Source: Neobacillus cucumis (GTDB taxonomy: Bacteria; Bacillota; Bacilli; Bacillales; Cytobacillaceae). Taken from it: DNA of 64,000 bases. The notes under the pieces are model-generated. The model made no database searches. It saw only the letters and a list, made by a program, of their open reading frames with translations, and had not been told where the DNA came from. The DNA lies in NCBI RefSeq assembly GCF_002860255.1, contig NZ_PGVE01000037.1, forward strand, positions 62,001 through 126,000. Direction: 5' to 3'. Both the position numbers and the translations under genes were made by a program. Each line of letters begins with the position of its first letter. Within the stretch, counting starts at the first letter, position 1. This document shows, one piece after another, positions 44,449-54,154 of the stretch.

Positions 44449-45486
44449 ATGAAAGCTGCTATTATCGGTGGAACAGGTTATGGATCAATCGAGTTAATCA
44501 GGTTAATCAATAAGCACCCATATTTGGAGATTGGTTCAGTTGTATCCAACTCCCAAGCAGGGGTTAATTTTAGTGATGTGTATCCACATCTTTCAGATAT
44601 TGTTGTTCAACCACTTGAAACATTTGATGCTAATAGATTAAGTGAAGATAATGAAATTGTTTTTCTTGCTACCCCCTCAGGTGTAAGCAGTAAACTTGCA
44701 CCACAGCTGCTTGAAAACGGGATAAAGTGTATTGACCTTTCCGGAGATTTCCGGCTAAGGTCAGCTGAAGAGTACGAAAATTGGTATAAACATTCATCAC
44801 CAGAAGAGAAGTACTTAAAACAGGCAGTGTACGGTTTAAGTGAAATCTATAAAGAGGAAATTAGGGAGGCAAGCTTTATTGCTAATCCCGGCTGCTATCC
44901 GACAGCAACTACTCTTGGTCTTTTACCAATCATAAAATCTAAATTAGCTGATGAAAATTTTATTATTATTGATGCGAAATCTGGGGTATCTGGGGCCGGA
45001 AGAGGTTTGTCATTAACTTCTCATTACTCGGAGATTAATGAAAATGTTAAAGCTTATAAACTAGGAAAACATCAACATATACCAGAAATAGAACAAGTTC
45101 TCTCAGATGAGGGTGGTAATCCAATAACGATTACCTTTACAACACATCTTGTTCCCTTGACAAGGGGAATCATGTGCACGATGTATGTGCATCTGAAAGA
45201 AAAAATTCCAACAAAAAAAGTTATTGATTTATATAAACAATTTTATCAAGAATCTCATTTTATAAGAGTACGCCCTGAAGGGAATATACCTTCAACAAAA
45301 GAAGTTATGGGATCAAACTTTTGTGATATTGGTTTGCATGTGGATGAACGGACCAATCGGTTAACTGTCATTTCCGTTATCGACAATTTAGTAAAAGGAG
45401 CTGCAGGTCAAGCGATTCAGAATGCCAACCTCATGAATGGCTGGGATGAACAAACTGGGCTTACTGATTTACCAATGTATCCATAA
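44449..45486 (+). CDS. argC: N-acetyl-gamma-glutamyl-phosphate reductase
   Basis: A 345-residue NADPH-dependent enzyme, third step of arginine synthesis. IIGGTGYGSIELIRLI is the nucleotide-binding motif, the catalytic cysteine is in ANPGCYPTA, and KSGVSGAGR, HQHIPEIEQ and VPLTRGIMCT are conserved. ATG 44449 is used with GGGAG upstream; the open frame from 44386 overlaps the promoter. It heads argC-J-B-D-carA-carB-argF, repressed through the ARG box. Confidence 0.95.
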   Translation: MKAAIIGGTGYGSIELIRLINKHPYLEIGSVVSNSQAGVNFSDVYPHLSDIVVQPLETFDANRLSEDNEIVFLATPSGVSSKLAPQLLENGIKCIDLSGDFRLRSAEEYENWYKHSSPEEKYLKQAVYGLSEIYKEEIREASFIANPGCYPTATTLGLLPIIKSKLADENFIIIDAKSGVSGAGRGLSLTSHYSEINENVKAYKLGKHQHIPEIEQVLSDEGGNPITITFTTHLVPLTRGIMCTMYVHLKEKIPTKKVIDLYKQFYQESHFIRVRPEGNIPSTKEVMGSNFCDIGLHVDERTNRLTVISVIDNLVKGAAGQAIQNANLMNGWDEQTGLTDLPMYP

Positions 45487-45559
45487 TGAAAAGATTAATA
45501 ATTTACTAGTTAAAATGCCCGGTTAAATGCCAAGGGGAAACTTAAGGGGGAAAAGAAAA

Positions 45560-46789
45560 TTGACACAGGCCACATCAACCAACAAGATCGTTGTACTTGG
45601 AAATGAAAGTGTAACCTTACCAAAAGGGTATAAAGCGGGCGGTATGCATTGCGGAATTAAAAAGAAACGCCTTGATTTAGGATATATCGTATCGGAAGTT
45701 CCAGCAGCAGTAGCAGGAGTTTATACAACTAATATTTTTCAAGCGGCGCCACTAATCGTAACACAAGAAAGTATAGCAAAAGAAAATAAAATTCAAGCGA
45801 TACTTGTCAACTCCGGTAACGCCAATGCTTGTACAGGTGAGCAGGGGTTACTTGATGCAAGCCAAATGCAAAAGAATTTCGCAGACCAGTTAGGCATAGA
45901 GCCTCATCTGGTTGCAGTTACCTCAACTGGTGTCATTGGTGAATTACTACCAATGGATTCAATTAATAATGGAATAAGCCAAATTCTTGAATCTGAATAT
46001 GAACACGAGGAGAATTTTAAACAAGCGATTCTAACAACCGATACATGTATCAAACAAATTGGCGTTCAATTAACAATAGGTGGAAAAACAATTTCAATCG
46101 GCGGTGCTGCAAAAGGTTCAGGGATGATCCATCCGAATATGGCGACAATGCTTGGCTTTGTGACAACGGATGCGAATATAGCCCAAGAAGACCTGTTATT
46201 TGCGTTAAAGGATATTACAAATCAAACATTTAACATGATAACGGTGGATGGAGACACAAGTACTAATGACATGGTATTAGTTATGGCGAACGGATTAGCA
46301 GGCAATGAACAGCTAACAAAGGAACATCCTGACTGGAGCAGCTTTGTAGAGGGATTAGGAATTGTCTGTAAGGAACTTGCCAAAAAGATTGCAAGAGACG
46401 GGGAAGGGGCAACCAAGCTTGTAGAAGTTCAAGTAACTGGGGCCTTCAGCACAGATGCAGCTAAAACTGTTGGTAAATCAATTATTTCCTCTAATCTCGT
46501 AAAAACAGCCATTTATGGAACCGATCCTAACTGGGGACGAATTGTCACAGCCGCAGGATACAGTGGGGTTCCAATTGTCCCGAATTTATTAGAGGTATCC
46601 ATTGGCCATTATAAAGTGTTTGAAAAGGGCTTACCATGCCAGATTGTTGAAGAAGAAGTAAAAAGCTACTTAGAACAAGAGAATGTTGTTATATATGTTG
46701 ACTTAAATCAAGGTGAATACAGTGCAACAGCCTGGGGATGCGACCTTACTTATGACTATGTAAAAATTAATGCATCCTACCGCACTTAA
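45560..46789 (+). CDS. argJ: Bifunctional ornithine acetyltransferase/N-acetylglutamate synthase
   Basis: A 409-residue enzyme that transfers acetyl from N-acetylornithine to glutamate, making a cyclic pathway. It matures by self-cleavage before the nucleophilic threonine in KGSGMIHPNMATMLGF. LVNSGNANACTG, TSTGVIGELLPMD, TVDGDTSTND and GTDPNWGRI are conserved. TTG 45560 is chosen for AAGGGGG about 9 nt upstream; ATG 45527 has no ribosome site. Second gene of the arginine operon. Confidence 0.95.
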   Translation: MTQATSTNKIVVLGNESVTLPKGYKAGGMHCGIKKKRLDLGYIVSEVPAAVAGVYTTNIFQAAPLIVTQESIAKENKIQAILVNSGNANACTGEQGLLDASQMQKNFADQLGIEPHLVAVTSTGVIGELLPMDSINNGISQILESEYEHEENFKQAILTTDTCIKQIGVQLTIGGKTISIGGAAKGSGMIHPNMATMLGFVTTDANIAQEDLLFALKDITNQTFNMITVDGDTSTNDMVLVMANGLAGNEQLTKEHPDWSSFVEGLGIVCKELAKKIARDGEGATKLVEVQVTGAFSTDAAKTVGKSIISSNLVKTAIYGTDPNWGRIVTAAGYSGVPIVPNLLEVSIGHYKVFEKGLPCQIVEEEVKSYLEQENVVIYVDLNQGEYSATAWGCDLTYDYVKINASYRT

Positions 46790-46802
46790 GGGAGGACTTA
46801 AA

Positions 46803-47600
46803 ATGAAATATTTAGTCATTAAGTGTGGCGGAAGTGTGTTAGAAAATCTGCCAAGATCCTTTTATGAAGATATTGTCAAAATGCATAAATCCAGTGAGTG
46901 GACTCCAATTATCGTTCATGGCGGAGGCCCATTAATTACTTCCTTATTAAAAAGTTTAAACGTTGAAACCAAATTCGTGAACGGACTAAGAGTAACGGAC
47001 CATCAAGTGTTAGATGTTGTTGAAATGGTATTAAGCGGGTCGGTTAATAAACAGGTAGTTAGAAACCTTGTAGAAGTAGGCGGAAATGCTCTAGGGATTA
47101 GCGGTGTGGATGGAGGCTTGCTAAAGGCTGCGCCAACACCTAATGCAAAGACACTAGGATTTGTAGGAGAAGTCGTTGAAGTGAATCACAGCATCATCGA
47201 AGGTATTGTCAACCAAGGCTTTATTCCAGTAATCTCTCCTGTTGGAATCGATGCAAGTGGGCAGCGTTACAACATAAATGGTGATATTGCGGCCTCAGCG
47301 ATTGCCAAATCATTAGAAGCAAACCTTTGTTTCATCAGTGATATTCCAGGTATCTTAGTTGATCATGACGGAGTAAAAACAAAGCTCGATAAGGTCTCAA
47401 AGGCCATTATTGAACAAATGATAGAAGACGAAACTATATATGGCGGGATGATTCCAAAGGTTCAAGCTGCAATTGACGGTCTTGTTCATAACATCCCTGA
47501 AGTTGGAATCATTAATGGATTTGAAAAAAATAGTCTATTGGATTATTCAAACGGCAAATGCGTCGGTACAAAAATTGTCTTAGAAGAGGAGATAGCGTAA
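46803..47600 (+). CDS. argB: Acetylglutamate kinase
   Basis: A 265-residue amino-acid kinase that phosphorylates N-acetylglutamate. VIKCGGSVL, IVHGGGPLI, VNGLRVTD, NINGDIAASAIA and ISDIPGIL are signatures. The N-terminus lacks the extra helix that confers arginine inhibition on hexameric enzymes, so feedback inhibition is less likely; this is inference from length. ATG 46803 has GGGAGGA upstream. The stop overlaps the argD start (TAATG). Confidence 0.95.
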   Translation: MKYLVIKCGGSVLENLPRSFYEDIVKMHKSSEWTPIIVHGGGPLITSLLKSLNVETKFVNGLRVTDHQVLDVVEMVLSGSVNKQVVRNLVEVGGNALGISGVDGGLLKAAPTPNAKTLGFVGEVVEVNHSIIEGIVNQGFIPVISPVGIDASGQRYNINGDIAASAIAKSLEANLCFISDIPGILVDHDGVKTKLDKVSKAIIEQMIEDETIYGGMIPKVQAAIDGLVHNIPEVGIINGFEKNSLLDYSNGKCVGTKIVLEEEIA

Positions 47601-48799
47601 TGGTTAACGATACTTCCGTTTCCCTGACCACACCAGTAATGGCCACATATAGCCGTTTCCCTGTCACATTAGTAAAGGGAAAAGGAAGTTACGTGTGGGA
47701 TGATCAAGGAAACCAGTTCTTAGATTTCACTTCTGGCATAGCAACTTGTAATTTAGGGCATGTTCCAGACCCAGTAAAGGAAAAGCTGGAGGAACAATTA
47801 CAAAACTTGTGGCATTGTTCGAATCTATATAACATTCCTAATCAACAGCAGCTTGCAGCGGTATTAACAGCAAATAGCTGTGGCGATCAGGTCTTCTTTT
47901 GCAATAGCGGTGCCGAAGCGAACGAAGCTGCTATTAAACTTGCAAGAAGATACGCGAATAAAGTAAAAGGAAGCAGTTCTTCTCTAGTTGTTACCTTTCA
48001 ACAATCATTTCATGGGAGAACCTTAGCTACATTAACTGCAACAGGCCAAGAAAAAATTCAGCACGGTTTTGCACCGCTAATGCCTGGATTTAGCTACCTT
48101 CCATTTAATGATGAGACAGCACTTGAACAGCTTACCACCCTTAAACCTGCAGCGGTTTTACTGGAACTCATTCAAGGGGAAGGCGGGGTTATACCGGCAA
48201 ATCCGGAATGGGTAACAAAACTTGCACAAATTTGTAAAGAAAATCAGATTCTTCTAATGGTGGATGAAATCCAAACAGGCATCGGAAGAACGGGTACATT
48301 ATTTGCTTATGAACAATATTCCATTGAACCAGATGTCATTAGTATTGCAAAAGGTTTAGGATCCGGTTTTCCAATTGGTGCCATCATAGCAAAAGAAGAG
48401 GCAGCAAAAGGGTTTGAACCGGGTAGTCACGGCAGTACCTTTGGCGGTAATCCATTGGCAACAGCAGCCGGACTTGCAACAGTATCTCATATTATTGAAA
48501 GTAACTTATTAGAACAGGTCAAGGGAAAGGTTGATTATCTAGATCAGCAGCTTCAGGTTCTAAAGGAGAAGTACACTTTTATAAAAGAAATTCGCGGTAA
48601 AGGGCTGCTAAAAGGTTTAGTAGTAGATATCAATGCATTAGACATCGTGCAAAAAGCAATTACTAATCAGTTGTTAATTTTAACTGCAGGACCTAATGTT
48701 GTTCGTATTTTACCGCCATTAACAGTATCAAAAGAAGAAATTAATGAATTTACTGCAAGCTTGGAAAAAACATTCCAAAGTATAGAGAAAGGCGCGTGA
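47600..48799 (+). CDS. argD: Acetylornithine aminotransferase
   Basis: A 399-residue PLP fold-type I transaminase producing N-acetylornithine. DFTSGIATCNLGH, FFCNSGAEANEAAIKLAR, GSHGSTFGGNPLA, VDEIQTGIGRTGT and the PLP lysine in ISIAKGLGSGFPIGA are present. The ribosome site AGAGGAGA lies in the end of argB, and the start overlaps its stop by 1 nt. carA overlaps its end. Confidence 0.95.
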   Translation: MVNDTSVSLTTPVMATYSRFPVTLVKGKGSYVWDDQGNQFLDFTSGIATCNLGHVPDPVKEKLEEQLQNLWHCSNLYNIPNQQQLAAVLTANSCGDQVFFCNSGAEANEAAIKLARRYANKVKGSSSSLVVTFQQSFHGRTLATLTATGQEKIQHGFAPLMPGFSYLPFNDETALEQLTTLKPAAVLLELIQGEGGVIPANPEWVTKLAQICKENQILLMVDEIQTGIGRTGTLFAYEQYSIEPDVISIAKGLGSGFPIGAIIAKEEAAKGFEPGSHGSTFGGNPLATAAGLATVSHIIESNLLEQVKGKVDYLDQQLQVLKEKYTFIKEIRGKGLLKGLVVDINALDIVQKAITNQLLILTAGPNVVRILPPLTVSKEEINEFTASLEKTFQSIEKGA

Positions 48800-49881
48800 G
48801 TATTTTGGAAAAAGGTTATCTTACTTTGGAAACCGGAGAAGTATTTGAAGGTGTATTGATAGGTGCAGAAAAAGATTCTCTCGGAGAAGTCGTTTTTAAT
48901 ACAAGTATGACTGGTTATCAGGAAATCATCACAGATCCATCCTATGCAGGGCAAATAATCACTTTCTGCTATCCGATTATTGGAAACTATGGAACCAATG
49001 CATTAGATGATGAAAGTATTACTCCAGCATTAGCGGGAGTTGTTATTGGTGATTTATGTGAAGAGCCAAGTCATTATCAATCTATAAATAAATTTTCAGA
49101 AAAGCTAAAAAGTGCAGGAGTTCCTGGGATTGCAGAGGTAGATACAAGACGGCTTGTCAAAACCATACGAAGCCGTGGGACAGTAAAAGGCTATCTAGGT
49201 AAAGAAAAGGGAAACAATCTGCCTAGCGATCAAAAAGTAACGATGTGGGTGGATAAGGTATCTACTAAAAAGATTCAATATTTCAAGAATAATGGTCCTC
49301 ATGTGGTACTAATGGATTTTGGATATAAGAAGTCCATCCTTCATGCCCTTTTAGAGGAAAACTGTTCTGTAACCATTGTTCCTTACACAACTACATTCGA
49401 GAAAATTAAATCTTTAAATCCAGATGGGATTTTATTAAGTAATGGACCTGGAGATCCAATGCAATTAAAAGCATGGTTCCCGGAAATTAAAAAAATAACA
49501 CAGGCCTTCCCAACGCTAGGAATTTGCCTGGGGCATCAGTTAATTGCATTGTCATATGGGGCAAAAACTACAAAACTTGCTTACGGGCATCGAGGCGGAA
49601 ACCATCCGGTTAAGGAACTAACCACTGGAAAGGTGAAAATAACTGCACAAAATCATAGCTATGTTGTGCTAGACGACAGTATTGATCAAAAGGTATTTAA
49701 TGTTACCTACCGAAATATAAATGACCAGTCGATTGAAGGGCTGCAACATAAATTGTATCCAATTCAAACCGTTCAATTTCATCCGGAAGCACATCCTGGT
49801 CCAAGCGACACGGAATATATTTTTAAAGATTTTGTGAGTCAGATCGCATCATTGGGAGAGAACATTTATGCCGTTAAATAA
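48796..49881 (+). CDS. carA: Carbamoyl-phosphate synthase small subunit, arginine-specific
   Basis: A 361-residue glutaminase subunit that supplies ammonia to CarB. The N-terminal domain holds GEVVFNTSMTGYQEIITDPSY, shortened in effect to its TGYQE core; the class I amidotransferase triad is in GICLGHQ and QFHPEAHPG. The gene lies inside the arg operon, which marks it as the arginine paralogue; a separate pyrimidine-operon copy is expected elsewhere. GTG start overlaps argD by 4 nt. Confidence 0.93.
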   Translation: MSILEKGYLTLETGEVFEGVLIGAEKDSLGEVVFNTSMTGYQEIITDPSYAGQIITFCYPIIGNYGTNALDDESITPALAGVVIGDLCEEPSHYQSINKFSEKLKSAGVPGIAEVDTRRLVKTIRSRGTVKGYLGKEKGNNLPSDQKVTMWVDKVSTKKIQYFKNNGPHVVLMDFGYKKSILHALLEENCSVTIVPYTTTFEKIKSLNPDGILLSNGPGDPMQLKAWFPEIKKITQAFPTLGICLGHQLIALSYGAKTTKLAYGHRGGNHPVKELTTGKVKITAQNHSYVVLDDSIDQKVFNVTYRNINDQSIEGLQHKLYPIQTVQFHPEAHPGPSDTEYIFKDFVSQIASLGENIYAVK

Positions 49882-52800
49882 AAATCTAAAAAAAGTACTC
49901 GTTATTGGTTCAGGACCAATTGTGATAGGGCAGGCAGCAGAATTTGACTATGCCGGCACACAGGCGTGTATCGCCTTAAAAGAAGAGGGAATTGAAGTTG
50001 TTCTCATTAATAATAATCCAGCTACTATTATGACAGATGAAGCAGTTGCAGATAGAGTATACATTGAGCCATTAAATGTAGAAACGATTGAGAAAATCAT
50101 CCAAAAAGAGCAGCCAGATGGTGTAATTGGTACACTTGGCGGTCAAACAGGATTAAATTTAACCGTCCAGCTCTTTGAACAAAAAATCTTAGATAAATAT
50201 AATGTGCAATTATTAGGGACTTCTGTGGCATCCATTAAAAATGGTGAGGACCGTGAGAAGTTCCGTAACCTCATGCTAAAAATTGGTGAACCAGTCCCAG
50301 AATCTGAGATCATTCACACTTATGAAGAAGGAGTTCAGTTTGTTCGAAAAATTGGGTTCCCTGTCATTATCCGTCCTGCTTATACCCTTGGTGGGGAGGG
50401 AGGAGGCTTTGCCTATAACGATGAGGAACTCGAAATTGTGCTAAAAAAAGGTTTAGCAGCTAGCCCTATTCATCAAGTCTTAGTCGAAAAAAGCATTAAA
50501 GGCTGGAAGGAAATTGAATATGAGGTCATGAGAGATGCAAATGATACGTGCATTATTGTTTGTAATATGGAAAATATGGATCCTGTTGGTGTTCATACAG
50601 GTGATTCCATCGTTGTTGCTCCTTCACAAACATTAACAGATGTACAATATCAAATGCTTCGTGACGTTTCGATAAAAGTAATAAGAGAATTAGAGATTAT
50701 CGGCGGATGCAATATCCAGTTAGCACTAAATCCTGAATCCAATCAATACTATATTATCGAGGTAAATCCAAGGGTAAGCCGTTCATCGGCGCTTGCTTCA
50801 AAGGCAACTGGATATCCGATCGCAAGAATGGCAGCAAAGTGTGCAATTGGTTATCATCTTGATGAGATTGTGAACCCGATAACAGGTAATACATTTGCTT
50901 CTTTTGAGCCTGCGATTGATTATATTGTGGTGAAACTGCCTCGCTTTCCATTTGATAAATTCCCTGAAGCAGACCGGACACTAGGAACACAAATGAAAGC
51001 AACTGGGGAAGTTATGGCAATTGACCGAACGTTTGAAGGGGCTTTAAACAAAGCCATCCGTTCTATGGAAATGAATGTTTACGGTCTCTGTCAAACAGCT
51101 AATGAGTCATTAGATGAGTCCTCGTTGTTTGATCTTCTTAAAACAGCAAATGACAAGCGGCTATTTGTCATTGCCGAAGCATTTAGAAGAGGCATCACTC
51201 TTCAAAAAATACAAGAACTAACTGAAGTTGACCTCTGGTTTTTACACAAAATTAGCTCAATCGTTGCGTTAGAAAAGGAACTAGCTTCCTATCAATGGAT
51301 GACTGTTCCAATCGACCTGCTTAAAAAAGCCAAACGAAACAATGTAGCTGACAAATTATTAGCACAAATCTTTCAAATCCCTGAAAAACAAGTAAGAGAC
51401 AAGTGGAAAGAGCTTGGGTGGAAGCCTGGCTACAAAATGGTAGATACTTGTTCTGCAGAATTTGATGCCGTGACACCATACTATTATTCCACTTGGCATG
51501 GCAGTGATGAGGTAGACATCACAGATAAGAAAAAGATTCTTGTTATTGGTTCTGGTCCGATTCGTATCGGGCAAGGAATCGAATTTGATTATTGCTCTGT
51601 TCACGCGGCTAAAGCTCTCAAGAAAAAAGGTTTTGCAGCCGTCGTAATTAATAACAACCCAGAAACAGTAAGTACGGACTATTCGGTTGCCGACAGCTTG
51701 TATTTTGAACCGCTCGCAGCTGAAGATGTCTTACATGTAATTGAAAAAGAAAAAGTGGATGGCGTGTTAATCCAGTTTGGCGGTCAAACTGCGATTAATC
51801 TAGCTCATGATTTAGAAGAAGAAGGAATCAAGATCTTAGGGACAACAGTTAAGAATGTGGATCGTTTAGAGGATCGAAAGGAATTTTATCAACTTCTAGA
51901 TGAATTAGCTATTCCACATATTGAAGGGAAAACTGTCTCTCATCCAGAAGAACTGTTCAAAGCAGCATCAGTCTTAGGTTACCCGGTGCTTGTCCGTCCA
52001 TCGTATGTTATTGGCGGTCAATCGATGTTTACCATTTTTTCAGAAGAAGAATTGTCACAATATATTGCCCAGCTTGAGGGAAATTCACATGCAGAGATGT
52101 GGCCGTTATTAGTAGATAAGTTTTTACCAGGTCAAGAGTGTGAAGTGGATGTCATTAGTGATGGAAATCAGATTGTAGTTCCTGGGATTTTTGAACATAT
52201 CGAAAAAGCAGGGGTTCATTCCGGTGACAGTATCACGGTATTTCCACCTATTTCACTTACTAACAAAGTAAAAGAAACATTAATTGATTATGCAGGCAGA
52301 ATCGCAAAGTCAGCACCAGTTGTGGGCATCATGAATATCCAGTTTGTTATTTATGATGAGACAGTTTATGTGCTTGAAGTAAATCCACGCTCATCAAGAA
52401 CAGTGCCGATTATTAGTAAAGTCACTGGGGTTCCAATGATCGAGTGGGCAACTAATGTTCAATTAGGTGATTCACTTTCAGAGTTAAGCCAAGATCTAGG
52501 ATTATTATCAGAACCTGGTTACTTTGCCGTTAAAGCACCTGTATTTTCGTCAAGTAAGCTTAAGGGAGTCGATCATGTACTCGGACCTGAAATGAAGTCA
52601 ACAGGCGAGGCACTTGGAATCGGAACTACTTTTCAGGCAGCCCTGCAAAAATCTGTACCTTTAATCAATGGAGTCAAAGAAGAAAGTTATCTCCTTTGCT
52701 CGATTTCGGACAGAGAAAAAACTGATAGTCTTGCCATTTTAAAGGAATTGGTAAACGAAGATTACAAGCTTGCAGCCACAGAAGGAACGGCTCTGTTTCT

Positions 52801-53104
52801 GAAGTCAAATGGCTTTGATATAGATTTAGTGGTTCAAGATGAAAATGATTTAAGTGATATTTTCCGAAATAAGCCGATTCAGGCTGTTATTAATATACCG
52901 AACCAAGGTCGTAATAAAAACAAATTTGGTTTCCAAATACGTGAGTATGCAGTCCGCTATAAAGTACCTGTGTTTACACATCTAGATACAATTGAAACAA
53001 CATTAGGTGTGCAAAAGAAGCTTGGGGCTGAATACGAAGTACGAACGGTTAGCGAGTATTACAATTATGAGAAAGAAGGTGCCGTTCATGTTAGAAGCAA
53101 TTAA
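49868..53104 (+). CDS. carB: Carbamoyl-phosphate synthase large subunit, arginine-specific
   Basis: A 1078-residue protein with two homologous ATP-grasp halves (about 1-400 and 550-935), an oligomerisation region between them and a C-terminal MGS-like allosteric domain (about 937-1078). VIGSGPIVIGQAAEFDYAG and VIGSGPIRIGQGIEFDYCS (each truncated here to its core) mark the two halves. It makes carbamoyl phosphate from bicarbonate, ammonia and two ATP. It overlaps carA by 14 nt and argF by 17 nt, so expression is coupled to the arginine operon. Confidence 0.95.
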   Translation: MPLNKNLKKVLVIGSGPIVIGQAAEFDYAGTQACIALKEEGIEVVLINNNPATIMTDEAVADRVYIEPLNVETIEKIIQKEQPDGVIGTLGGQTGLNLTVQLFEQKILDKYNVQLLGTSVASIKNGEDREKFRNLMLKIGEPVPESEIIHTYEEGVQFVRKIGFPVIIRPAYTLGGEGGGFAYNDEELEIVLKKGLAASPIHQVLVEKSIKGWKEIEYEVMRDANDTCIIVCNMENMDPVGVHTGDSIVVAPSQTLTDVQYQMLRDVSIKVIRELEIIGGCNIQLALNPESNQYYIIEVNPRVSRSSALASKATGYPIARMAAKCAIGYHLDEIVNPITGNTFASFEPAIDYIVVKLPRFPFDKFPEADRTLGTQMKATGEVMAIDRTFEGALNKAIRSMEMNVYGLCQTANESLDESSLFDLLKTANDKRLFVIAEAFRRGITLQKIQELTEVDLWFLHKISSIVALEKELASYQWMTVPIDLLKKAKRNNVADKLLAQIFQIPEKQVRDKWKELGWKPGYKMVDTCSAEFDAVTPYYYSTWHGSDEVDITDKKKILVIGSGPIRIGQGIEFDYCSVHAAKALKKKGFAAVVINNNPETVSTDYSVADSLYFEPLAAEDVLHVIEKEKVDGVLIQFGGQTAINLAHDLEEEGIKILGTTVKNVDRLEDRKEFYQLLDELAIPHIEGKTVSHPEELFKAASVLGYPVLVRPSYVIGGQSMFTIFSEEELSQYIAQLEGNSHAEMWPLLVDKFLPGQECEVDVISDGNQIVVPGIFEHIEKAGVHSGDSITVFPPISLTNKVKETLIDYAGRIAKSAPVVGIMNIQFVIYDETVYVLEVNPRSSRTVPIISKVTGVPMIEWATNVQLGDSLSELSQDLGLLSEPGYFAVKAPVFSSSKLKGVDHVLGPEMKSTGEALGIGTTFQAALQKSVPLINGVKEESYLLCSISDREKTDSLAILKELVNEDYKLAATEGTALFLKSNGFDIDLVVQDENDLSDIFRNKPIQAVINIPNQGRNKNKFGFQIREYAVRYKVPVFTHLDTIETTLGVQKKLGAEYEVRTVSEYYNYEKEGAVHVRSN

Positions 53105-54065
53105 TACGGACGGAAAAAGCATCGGCAGCAAACAAACATTTAAGGGTATGAATTTTTTGCAGCTAGCCGATTATAGTACCGATCAAATCCTTTATCTGCT
53201 TAATGAAGCAGTGGAATTAAAAAAATTACAAAAACAAGGTAAACCTCATTCATTCTTAAGCGGAAAAGTATTAGGGATGATATTTGAAAAGTCCTCTACA
53301 CGTACAAGAGTTTCCTTTGAAGTGGGGATGCTCCAGCTAGGAGGGCATGCGATTTTCTTGAGTTCAAAGGACATTCAGCTCGGCCGTGGCGAAAGTATTT
53401 CAGATACCGCTAAGGTTTTGTCCCGCTATATTGATGGAATCATGATTCGTACCTTTTCGCATGAGTCGGTTGAGGAGTTAGCCTCTCATGCAACAGTTCC
53501 TGTCATTAATGGATTAACAGACCTGCAGCACCCGACCCAGGTGCTTGCAGACTTACTAACGATCCTTGAGCATAAAGGAAAGTTGGCTGGCTTAAAGCTT
53601 TGCTATATTGGGGACGGCAATAATAATATGGCCCACTCTTTAATGGAAGGGGCCGCAAAGGTCGGAATGGACATCAGTATTGCCAGCCCATCGGGGTATA
53701 TGCCTAATGAAGAAATTACGAAAAGGGCAGCACAAGCAGGAATGGAAACGGGAAGTACGGTTACCATCACAACTGATCCTTATGAAGCGATAAAGAATGC
53801 CGATGTTGTTGTCACAGATGTTTGGACCAGCATGGGGCAGGAAGAAGAAACTGCTATACGCTTAAAGGCATTTCAAGGTTTCCAAGTAAATGAGGAATTA
53901 TGCAGTCATGCGAATAAAGATTTTATCTTTTTACATTGTTTACCGGCACACCGTGGGGAAGAAGTAACTAGTGAGATTATCGATGGGCCGCATTCAGTTG
54001 TATTCGATGAAGCTGAAAACCGTTTACATGCTCAAAAAGCAATTTTAAAACTTTTACTATCATAA
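53088..54065 (+). CDS. argF: Ornithine carbamoyltransferase (anabolic)
   Basis: A 325-residue enzyme making citrulline from ornithine and carbamoyl phosphate. The carbamoyl-phosphate motif SSTRTRVSFEVG, HPTQVLADLLTI, and the ornithine motif HCLPAHRGEEV are visible. The frame opens far upstream inside carB, but ATG 53088 with AAGGTG 8 nt before it gives the normal N-terminus, apart from an extra 20 residues before FLQLADYS. It is the last gene of the argCJBD-carAB-argF operon. Confidence 0.95.
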   Translation: MLEAINTDGKSIGSKQTFKGMNFLQLADYSTDQILYLLNEAVELKKLQKQGKPHSFLSGKVLGMIFEKSSTRTRVSFEVGMLQLGGHAIFLSSKDIQLGRGESISDTAKVLSRYIDGIMIRTFSHESVEELASHATVPVINGLTDLQHPTQVLADLLTILEHKGKLAGLKLCYIGDGNNNMAHSLMEGAAKVGMDISIASPSGYMPNEEITKRAAQAGMETGSTVTITTDPYEAIKNADVVVTDVWTSMGQEEETAIRLKAFQGFQVNEELCSHANKDFIFLHCLPAHRGEEVTSEIIDGPHSVVFDEAENRLHAQKAILKLLLS

Positions 54066-54092
54066 TGGGTTCCTTTTTTATGAGATATGTTG

Positions 54093-54126
54093 TATAATCA
54101 TTCTATCAAATGAATAAAAATCCATA
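54093..54126 (+). promoter_or_regulatory. argG promoter element and ARG box
   Basis: TATAAT at 54093-54098 could be a -10 element; the -35 is weak. AATGAATAAAAATCCATA (54109-54126) fits the ARG consensus TNTGNATWWWWATNCANA with one mismatch and would lie just after the transcription start, allowing arginine repression of argGH. Confidence 0.65.
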
Positions 54127-54154
54127 TAATTGTTCAAGGAGAGTTAAAATAGAT

